Assembly: GCA_019136545.1 (NCBI GenBank) | Contig: JAGVUA010000083.1 | Location: forward strand, 1-64,000 | DNA: 64,000 bases | DNA from: Betaproteobacteria bacterium | GTDB taxonomy: Bacteria > Pseudomonadota > Gammaproteobacteria > Burkholderiales > Rhodocyclaceae | Direction of reading: 5' to 3' | Shown: one piece after another, positions 55,997-64,000 of the stretch | Layout of the letters: every line of letters begins with the position of its first letter | How positions within the stretch are numbered: position 1 is the first letter of the stretch | Notes under the pieces: model-generated | What the model was told of the DNA's origin: nothing | Database searches by the model: none | What the model saw: only the letters and a program-made list of their open reading frames with translations | Translations under genes and position numbers: made by a program

Positions 55997-56518
55997 GTGG
56001 AAAACGATGACGCACCCGACGGCCGCGAACGGCCGAGCAAGTCGCAGGCGAAGCGCGAGATGGACGCCCTGCAGGCGCTCGGCGCACGACTGGTCGAATT
56101 GAACAAGGACCGGCTGGCGAAGATCGCCATGCCCGAGGAACTGCGCGACGCCGTGAAGGATGCGCAGCGCTTCACCAAGCACGAGGCGAAGCGGCGCCAG
56201 CTGCAATACATCGGCCGGCTGATGCGCGATGTCGATCCGGCGCCCATCCAGGCCGCCATCGACGAGATCGACGGCGTTTCCGCCGCCGCCAACGCCCGCC
56301 AGCACGCGCTCGAGCGGCTGCGCGCGCGCCTGCTGGAAGATGAAGGCGTGCTCGACGAGATCGCCCGGCGTCACGCCACGGCTGACTTTCAACACCTGCG
56401 CCAATTGCGGCGCAACGCGATCAAGGAACAGGCCGCCGGCAAGCCGCCGCGCGCCTATCGCGAACTGTTCCGCGCCCTGCGCGAACTGGAGGAACAAGAG
56501 GATGAGCGCCATGACTGA
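55997..56518 (+). CDS. yjgA: Ribosome biogenesis factor YjgA/DarP (DUF615)
   Basis: A 173-residue helical protein associated with late 50S ribosomal subunit assembly. The family pattern KSQAKREMDALQALG and FTKHEAKRRQLQYIGRLMR is clear. Start GTG 55997 has no ribosome binding site, but TAGAAT (55984–55989) lies seven bases before it, so the mRNA may be nearly leaderless. A copy of the dispersed element encodes HATADF near residue 126. It is divergent from pmbA, as in many proteobacteria, and overlaps mogA. Confidence 0.92.
   Translation: MENDDAPDGRERPSKSQAKREMDALQALGARLVELNKDRLAKIAMPEELRDAVKDAQRFTKHEAKRRQLQYIGRLMRDVDPAPIQAAIDEIDGVSAAANARQHALERLRARLLEDEGVLDEIARRHATADFQHLRQLRRNAIKEQAAGKPPRAYRELFRALRELEEQEDERHD
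56367..56390 (+). repeat. Copy 6 of the dispersed 24-bp element
   Basis: GGCGT, CAC, then GCCACGGCTGACTTTC, exact to consensus; here the left part also forms the palindrome GGCGTCACGCC. It lies in yjgA in the phase Ala-Thr-Ala-Asp-Phe. Confidence 0.8.
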
Positions 56519-57062
56519 GGAGCTGAAAGTCGGACTGGTGTCGATTTCCGACCGGGCGTCGACCGGCATCTACGAGGACAAGGGCATTCCGGCGCTCAAG
56601 GAGTGGTTCGATGCCGCGCTGGCCAGCCCCTGGCGGCTGGAAAGCCGCCTGATTCCGGACGAGCAGGCCATCATTGAATCGACGCTGATCGCGTTGTGCG
56701 ACCAGGCCGGATGCCATTTGGTGCTGACCACCGGCGGCACCGGCCCCGCCCCGCGCGACGTGACGCCCGAGGCGACGCTGGCCGTCGCCGACAAGGTGAT
56801 GCCCGGCTTCGGCGAGCAGATGCGCGCCGTCAGCCTCAAGTATGTGCCGACCGCGATCCTCTCGCGCCAGGTGGGCGCGATCCGCGGCAAGACGCTGATT
56901 CTCAACCTGCCCGGCCAGCCCAAGGCGATCAAGGAGACGCTCGACGGCGTGTTTGCGGCGGTGCCCTACTGCCTGGACCTGATCGGCGGGCCCTACATCG
57001 AGACGAACGAAGCGGTTGTCAAGGCCTTCCGGCCCAAGTCGGCGATCAGGCCCGCCCGCTGA
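56511..57062 (+). CDS. mogA: Molybdopterin adenylyltransferase MogA
   Basis: Adenylates molybdopterin before molybdate insertion. The 183 residues carry LVSISDRASTGIYEDKG at the start, LTTGGTGPAPRDVTPEA at the nucleotide site and LNLPGQPKAIKETLDGVF. The gene starts inside yjgA. ATG 56511 has GAGG nine bases upstream; ATG 56502 is an alternative adding MSA. MsrP in this window needs the molybdenum cofactor this pathway makes. Confidence 0.93.
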   Translation: MTEELKVGLVSISDRASTGIYEDKGIPALKEWFDAALASPWRLESRLIPDEQAIIESTLIALCDQAGCHLVLTTGGTGPAPRDVTPEATLAVADKVMPGFGEQMRAVSLKYVPTAILSRQVGAIRGKTLILNLPGQPKAIKETLDGVFAAVPYCLDLIGGPYIETNEAVVKAFRPKSAIRPAR

Positions 57063-57071
57063 ACCGCGCCC

Positions 57072-58514
57072 CTAGGTCCCGACCCCGCCCGCCCGGGCGG
57101 CCAGCAAAGTCAGTCCCCACGCCACGCCGAAACCGGTCAGCGGGCTGGCGACGGCGCCGAGCCCGCCTTCGCAGCTGCACGCCGAGAGGTCGACGTGCAG
57201 CCACGGCCGCTCGCCGACGAAGCGGCGCAGGAAACGCGCTGCCAGGATGTGATCGGCGGCGCCTTCCAGCGTGCATTGCTTGATGTCGGCGACCTTGGAG
57301 TCGAGCGCCGCCTCGTAATCCTCGTCCATCGGGAACACGCAGACGCGCTCGCCGGCATGCCGGCCCGCCCGCACCGCCGCGTGCGCCAGCTCGCTGTCGG
57401 AAGCGAACACGCCCGAATAGCGGTTGCCCAGCGCCGACACCATGCTGCCGGTCAGCGTGGCGAAATCGATGGTGAGATCGGGCTTCGCCTTCGCCGCCAG
57501 CACCAGCGTGTCGGCCAGCACCATGCGGCCCTCGGCGTCGGTATGCACGACCTCGATGGTGGTGCCGTCGAGCGCCGTCACCACGTCGCCCTGCGCGTAG
57601 GCCTCGGGCGACAGGTGGTTGTGGGCGATGGCCAGCCAGACGTCGAGCGCCACCGGCAGCTTCAGCGCCTGCGCCGCGTGCAGGATGGCCAGCGCCACCG
57701 CCGAGCCGTTCATGTCTTCGTGCATGCCGGCCATGTAGCGCGCCGGCTTCAGGTTGTGGCCGCCGGTGTCGAAGCAGATGCCCTTGCCGACCAGCGCCAC
57801 GCGCTGCTTGGCGCCGCGCGGGCGGTACGAGAGGTGCACGATGGCGGCATCTTCGTGTCCCGAGCCCTGCGCCACCGCGCAGAAGGCGCCGGCGCCCATC
57901 TTCTTCAGCGTCCTGTAGCCGAACTCCTCGATGCCCCAGCCCCTGGCCTTTGCCAGCGCGCGGATGCGGCGGCGGTAAGCGGCGGGCGGCAGCTCGTTGG
58001 GCGGCAGCGCGGTGAGTTCGCGCGCCAGCAGGTTGGCCTCGGCCAGCGCCACCACGGCCTTGAGGTCGGCAGCTTCGACGTGCGGCGTCAGCACCGTCAG
58101 CGTCTTGAGCGGCTTCGCGGGTTTCTTTTTCTTCGCCGGCAGCGGCGCGGCGTTGATGAGCGCGACGTAGGCGGCATCGCGTACGGTGTCGTCGGAGACG
58201 TCGATGGGCACGATGGCCAGCTCGGCCGGAGTTTCGTCGAGCAGCAGCATGGCCGCCTTGCGCAGCACGGTGAGGCGCTCGAAGCGCGGCTTCGCCTCGT
58301 CGACCATCACGCAGGCGGCGCGGCAGCCGTCCTCGAAATCGATGGCCAGCGGCGACTTGGCGAGCTCCTCGATCTTCAGGTCGCGGCGTTCCAGCACGGT
58401 CTGCCAGCGCTCGCGCTCGGGCAGGTCGGCGGGCAGCGTCGTGGCGGCGGGCAACACGAACAGCAGGTGGCGCGCGGCCGAATCGGCGCGCGCAACAAGG
58501 CGGGGGAGCGGCAT
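57072..58514 (-). CDS. M17 leucyl aminopeptidase family protein
   Basis: A 480-residue cytosolic metallopeptidase. The M17 core is intact: VGKGICFDTGGHNLKP carries the metal-binding Lys and Asp, and HTDAEGRMVLADTL carries the catalytic signature close to NTDAEGRL. The N-terminal domain is divergent from PepA. ATG 58514 has AAGGA upstream and TATAAT (58542–58547 on this strand) nearby. It is convergent with mogA and divergent from thyA. Confidence 0.9.
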   Translation of the reverse strand: MPLPRLVARADSAARHLLFVLPAATTLPADLPERERWQTVLERRDLKIEELAKSPLAIDFEDGCRAACVMVDEAKPRFERLTVLRKAAMLLLDETPAELAIVPIDVSDDTVRDAAYVALINAAPLPAKKKKPAKPLKTLTVLTPHVEAADLKAVVALAEANLLARELTALPPNELPPAAYRRRIRALAKARGWGIEEFGYRTLKKMGAGAFCAVAQGSGHEDAAIVHLSYRPRGAKQRVALVGKGICFDTGGHNLKPARYMAGMHEDMNGSAVALAILHAAQALKLPVALDVWLAIAHNHLSPEAYAQGDVVTALDGTTIEVVHTDAEGRMVLADTLVLAAKAKPDLTIDFATLTGSMVSALGNRYSGVFASDSELAHAAVRAGRHAGERVCVFPMDEDYEAALDSKVADIKQCTLEGAADHILAARFLRRFVGERPWLHVDLSACSCEGGLGAVASPLTGFGVAWGLTLLAARAGGVGT

Positions 58515-58526
58515 GGCGTGATCCTT

Positions 58527-58547
58527 TAGAATGACCGGACGATTATA
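58527..58547. promoter_or_regulatory. Divergent -10 boxes between the M17 peptidase gene and thyA
   Basis: TAGAAT (58527–58532) on the plus strand may serve thyA, and TATAAT on the minus strand (58542–58547) may serve the peptidase. The whole gap is only 58 bp, so the promoters would overlap and transcription may be mutually exclusive. Confidence 0.4.
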
Positions 58548-58572
58548 GACACCCCTGCCGCCTCCCCTTTTC

Positions 58573-59367
58573 ATGCGCCAGTACCTCGACCTCATGCGCC
58601 ACGTGCTCGACCACGGGCACGTCAAAGCCGACCGCACCGGCACCGGCACGCGCTCGGTGTTCGGCTGGCAGATGCGCTTCGACCTCGCCGCCGGCTTCCC
58701 GGCGCTGACCACCAAGAAGCTGCACATGCGCTCCATCATCGTCGAGCTGCTCTGGTTTCTGCGCGGCGACACCAACATCCGCTGGCTGCAGGACAACCAG
58801 GTCTCGATCTGGAACGAATGGGCCGACGAGAACGGCGACCTCGGGCCGGTTTACGGCCACCAGTGGCGACACTGGCCCGCGCAGGACGGCAAGGAAGTCG
58901 ACCAGATCGCCGAACTCATCGAAGGTCTTAAGAAGAATCCCGACTCGCGCCGCCACATCGTCTCGGCCTGGAATCCGGGCGACGTGCCGAAGATGAAGCT
59001 GCCGCCCTGCCACGCGCTGTTCCAGTTCTACGTCGCCGACGGCAGGCTCAGTTGCCAGCTCTACCAGCGCAGCGCCGATATCTTCCTCGGCGTGCCGTTC
59101 AACATCGCCTCCTACGCGCTGCTGACCATGATGGTGGCGCAGGTCTGCGGCTACCGGCCGGGCGAGTTCGTGCATACCTTCGGCGACGCGCACCTGTATT
59201 CGAATCACCTCGACCAGGCGCGCCTGCAACTCGCGCGCGCACCGCGGCCGCTGCCGACCCTGCGCATCAATCCCGACGTGAAAGACATCTTCGCGTTCAG
59301 GTTCGACGACTTCGCGCTGGAAGGCTACGATCCGCACCCGCACATCGCGGCGCCCGTCGCGGTCTAG
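58573..59367 (+). CDS. thyA: Thymidylate synthase
   Basis: Makes dTMP from dUMP using methylene-tetrahydrofolate. The 264 residues are the standard length. The catalytic Cys is in [12 protein letters not shown]; the dUMP-binding arginines lie in [12 protein letters not shown] and [11 protein letters not shown]. No ribosome binding site is obvious. The usual partner folA does not follow; glk begins two bases after the stop. Confidence 0.96.
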   Translation: MRQYLDLMRHVLDHGHVKADRTGTGTRSVFGWQMRFDLAAGFPALTTKKLHMRSIIVELLWFLRGDTNIRWLQDNQVSIWNEWADENGDLGPVYGHQWRHWPAQDGKEVDQIAELIEGLKKNPDSRRHIVSAWNPGDVPKMKLPPCHALFQFYVADGRLSCQLYQRSADIFLGVPFNIASYALLTMMVAQVCGYRPGEFVHTFGDAHLYSNHLDQARLQLARAPRPLPTLRINPDVKDIFAFRFDDFALEGYDPHPHIAAPVAV

Positions 59368-59369
59368 CC

Positions 59370-60302
59370 ATGCTGCTGATTGCCGACATCGGCGGCACCA
59401 ACGCGCGGCTGGCGCTGGCCGCGCCAGGAACCACCGAACCCATCGAAGAGTGGCGTGCCGCCACGGCTGACTTTCGCGATTTCGAATCGGCGCTGGCGGC
59501 CTATCTCGCCCATACCGGCGCCACGATATCGGCCGGTTGCCTCGCCGTCGCCGGGCCGATCGACGACGGCGGCCGCTCGGCCCGGCTCACCAACTTCCCC
59601 TGGACCTTCGACGCCGCCGAACTGGAACGCCGCTTCGGCATCGGCCGCATGCGGCTCGTCAACGATTTCGCCGCCGCCGCGCTGGGCGTCGCCGTCGCGC
59701 CGGCCGAAACCATCGTGCCGCTCCAGGACGGCGAGCCGCTCGCCCAGGCGCCCAAGCTGGTCATCGGCGCTGGCACCGGCCTGGGCATGGCCGTGCTGGT
59801 ACACGAAGACGGCGGCTGGCGCGTGCTGCCCGGCGAAGGCGGCCATGTCGGCTTCGCGCCGCTCGACGCCGCCCAGGACCGCCTCCTGCAGGCGCTGCGC
59901 GCCGAGCACGGCCGCGTTACCGCCGAGCGGGTCGTCTCGGGACCGGGATTGACGGCGATTTACCGGCTGCTCGCCGGCGAAGCGCTCGATCCGGCCGAAA
60001 TCGCGCGCAAAGCCATGGTCGATGCCGACCCGACGGCGCTCGATGCGCTGGATCTATTCCTCTCCGCCTACGGCGCTTTCGCCGGCGACATGGCAATGGC
60101 CGTGCTGGCGCGCGGCGGCGTCTATCTGGCCGGCGGCATCGCCGCCAAACTCCTGCCGCTCCTGCCTGCCAGCCCTTTCCTGGCGGCCTTCAACGCCAAA
60201 GCCGAACATGCCGCGCTCGCGCGCCGCATGCCGGTGGCAGTGGTCACCGACCCATCGCCGGGCCTGCGCGGCGCGGCCTGCCTGGCGTCGTCCAGAGCCT
60301 GA
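59370..60302 (+). CDS. glk: Glucokinase
   Basis: Phosphorylates glucose with ATP. The 310-residue ROK/ASKHA-fold enzyme has LIADIGGTNARLALA at the N terminus, NDFAAAALGVAV with the catalytic Asp, GTGLGMAVLV, and PGEGGHVGFAP for glucose contacts. A longer frame is open upstream, inside thyA. A copy of the dispersed element encodes ATADF at residues 31–35. It supplies glucose-6-phosphate toward the glycogen genes next to it. Confidence 0.95.
   Translation: MLLIADIGGTNARLALAAPGTTEPIEEWRAATADFRDFESALAAYLAHTGATISAGCLAVAGPIDDGGRSARLTNFPWTFDAAELERRFGIGRMRLVNDFAAAALGVAVAPAETIVPLQDGEPLAQAPKLVIGAGTGLGMAVLVHEDGGWRVLPGEGGHVGFAPLDAAQDRLLQALRAEHGRVTAERVVSGPGLTAIYRLLAGEALDPAEIARKAMVDADPTALDALDLFLSAYGAFAGDMAMAVLARGGVYLAGGIAAKLLPLLPASPFLAAFNAKAEHAALARRMPVAVVTDPSPGLRGAACLASSRA
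59452..59475 (+). repeat. Copy 7 of the dispersed 24-bp element
   Basis: GGCGT, GCC, then GCCACGGCTGACTTTC, exact to consensus. It lies in glk in the phase Ala-Thr-Ala-Asp-Phe. Confidence 0.8.
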
Positions 60303-60320
60303 ACGGCGGCACAGGCCGCT

Positions 60321-62504
<2,184 letters not shown>

Positions 62505-62539
62505 TGGTCATAATGAGAGATTCGACAGGAGAATACCCC

Positions 62540-63844
62540 ATGCAGCACGAACTGACATTGAACGATCCCCATGCGTCCCATGGCCGTTTCGTCAGCCATC
62601 TGACGCGCAGCACGTTCGCCATGGTGCTTGCCGGCGGCCGCGGCAGTCGTCTGATGCAGCTCACCGACTGGCGCACCAAGCCGGCGGTGCCGTTCGGCGG
62701 CAAGTTCCGCATTCTCGATTTCACGCTGTCGAACTGCGTCAATTCCGGCATCCGGCGCATCGGCGTCGCCACCCAGTACAAGGCGCAAAGCCTGATCACG
62801 CATCTGCAGCGCGGCTGGAGCTTCCTCGACGGGCGCTTCGACGAATTCATCGACCTGATGCCGGCGCAGCAGCAGATCACCGAGGATTGGTACCAGGGCA
62901 CGGCCGACGCCGTGTTCCAGAACCTGGATCTGATCCGCCGCACCGGCGCCCGCTACATCCTGATTCTCTCCGGCGACCATATCTACAAGATGGACTACGG
63001 CCGCATGCTGGCCCAGCATGCCCAGGCGCAGGCCGACCTGTCGGTCGCCTGCATGGACGTGCCGATCGGCGAAGCCTCGGCCTTCGGCGTCATGGGGGTC
63101 GACGACCAGCACCGCATCACCCGCTTCCTGGAAAAGCCGAAGGAGCCGCCGGCCATGCCCGGTCGACCGGACCGCGCCCTGGCCAGCATGGGCATCTACA
63201 TCTTCAACGCCGAGTTCCTCTACGAGCAGCTGATCCGCGACGCCGACGACCCGCATTCCTCCCACGACTTCGGCAAGGACATCATTCCGCATTGCGTGTC
63301 CCGCTATCGCTGCTGCGCCCACAACTTCGCCGACAGCTGCGTCGGCATGACCGCCAGCGGCGTGCCCTACTGGCGCGACGTCGGCACGGTCGACGCCTAT
63401 TGGGAAGCCAACATCGAGCTGACCAAGGTCACGCCCGAGCTCAACATGTACGACGCCGACTGGCCGATCTGGACGCACCAGGAACAACTGCCGCCGGCCA
63501 AGTTCGTCTTCGACGACGACGACCGGCGCGGCATGGCGGTCGACTCGCTGGTCTCGGGCGGCAACGTCATCAGCGGCGCCACCATCCGGCGCTCGCTGCT
63601 GTTCTCGAGCGTCCACGTGCATAGCCACGCCGTGGTCGAGGACTCGGTCATCCTGCCCAAGGTCGACATCGGCGAGGACGTCCGGCTGCGCCGCGTGGTG
63701 GTCGACAAGCAATGCCGCATCCCGGCCGGCATGCAGATCGGCTTCGACCCGGCGCAGGACGCCAAGCGCTTTCATGTCACGGCCAAGGGCGTGACGCTGG
63801 TCACGCCGGACATGCTCGGCCAGCACTTCCACCAAATCCGCTAG
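62540..63844 (+). CDS. glgC: Glucose-1-phosphate adenylyltransferase GlgC
   Basis: Makes ADP-glucose, the first committed step to glycogen. The 434-residue protein has the pyrophosphorylase signature [15 protein letters not shown], the [12 protein letters not shown] motif, and a C-terminal left-handed beta-helix. AGGAG lies seven bases before ATG 62540. Allosteric control by fructose bisphosphate is usual for the family. It is followed 10 bp later by a GH57 gene. Confidence 0.96.
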   Translation: MQHELTLNDPHASHGRFVSHLTRSTFAMVLAGGRGSRLMQLTDWRTKPAVPFGGKFRILDFTLSNCVNSGIRRIGVATQYKAQSLITHLQRGWSFLDGRFDEFIDLMPAQQQITEDWYQGTADAVFQNLDLIRRTGARYILILSGDHIYKMDYGRMLAQHAQAQADLSVACMDVPIGEASAFGVMGVDDQHRITRFLEKPKEPPAMPGRPDRALASMGIYIFNAEFLYEQLIRDADDPHSSHDFGKDIIPHCVSRYRCCAHNFADSCVGMTASGVPYWRDVGTVDAYWEANIELTKVTPELNMYDADWPIWTHQEQLPPAKFVFDDDDRRGMAVDSLVSGGNVISGATIRRSLLFSSVHVHSHAVVEDSVILPKVDIGEDVRLRRVVVDKQCRIPAGMQIGFDPAQDAKRFHVTAKGVTLVTPDMLGQHFHQIR

Positions 63845-63854
63845 GACCGCCGAC

Positions 63855-64000
63855 GTGACCGACAAGCGCCTCGATCTGGTCCTGCTCTGGCACATGCACC
63901 AGCCGGATTACCGCGACCATGCCAGCGGCGAACACGTGCTGCCGTGGGTGTACCTGCACGCGATCAAGGATTACGCCGACATGGCCGCCCACCTGGAGCG
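63855..64000 (+). CDS. Glycoside hydrolase family 57 protein, 3' partial
   Basis: Only the first 48 residues are in the window. They begin with GTG and include [14 protein letters not shown], the GH57 opening motif with its HMHQP. GH57 enzymes include amylopullulanases, 4-alpha-glucanotransferases and branching enzymes; which one cannot be told from this fragment. The position after glgC suggests glycogen or maltodextrin turnover. Confidence 0.85.
   Translation, partial: MTDKRLDLVLLWHMHQPDYRDHASGEHVLPWVYLHAIKDYADMAAHLE

Overview
The window is GC-rich, densely coded DNA from a betaproteobacterium. Gene content and order (fmdB–DUF502–aspS–nudB, argB–slmA, rhodanese–grxC–secB–gpsA facing envC–ctpA, glyA–nrdR–ribD) suit the Rhodocyclales/Sterolibacteriaceae group. 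This placement is inference from synteny. No rRNA, tRNA, prophage, IS element or CRISPR array was seen, and no stretch over 300 bp lacks a gene.

Layout. 1–5 kb: the end of a CorC/HlyC-type CBS protein, then the type IV pilus genes pilB, pilC and pilD. 5–9.2 kb: fmdB, DUF502, aspS, a secreted barnase-like RNase with its barstar inhibitor, and nudB. 9.2–13.4 kb: ltrA, an isochorismatase-like hydrolase, pirin with a divergent LysR regulator, and a small cysteine-rich protein. 13.4–17.7 kb: hsp20, argB, slmA, an orphan CheZ-like gene, hemB, a probable structured sRNA and engB. 17.8–22.8 kb: cytochrome c4, msrPQ, bioB–bioC with a tiny basic ORF, and comF. 22.9–39.05 kb: a complete 16-gene MSHA-type pilus locus on the minus strand (mshE to mshN) with a very large MshQ-like adhesin. 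Its secretin gene mshL is frameshifted by what looks like a deletion of about 17 bp. 39–50.8 kb: trmL, gpsA, SH3 protein, secB, grxC, rhodanese, an ArsR-type regulator with a palindromic operator, envC, ctpA, a moeB/thiF gene, ribD, nrdR, glyA and a histidine phosphatase. 50.9–54.5 kb: a TRAP transporter. 54.6–60.3 kb: pmbA (start region broken by a stop codon), yjgA/darP, mogA, an M17 aminopeptidase, thyA and glk. 60.3–64 kb: glycogen genes glgB, glgC and the start of a GH57 enzyme.

The most unusual signal is a dispersed element of 24 bp: GGCGT, three free bases, then GCCACGGCTGACTTTC. Seven good copies lie in 64 kb, all on the plus strand. They sit in genes of both directions, and in the antisense genes they occur in all three codon phases. 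This points to selection on the DNA itself, for example as an uptake, segregation or recombination sequence. The second strong signal is an undescribed-looking small RNA of about 110 nt between hemB and engB: three clean hairpins, one with an anti-Shine–Dalgarno loop, and an intrinsic terminator on the strand opposite to both neighbours.

Functionally, the window combines two type IV pilus systems (PilBCD and MSHA, the latter probably c-di-GMP-controlled through MshE) with a ComF protein, envelope maintenance (EnvC, CtpA, SecB, MsrPQ), core metabolism and glycogen storage.
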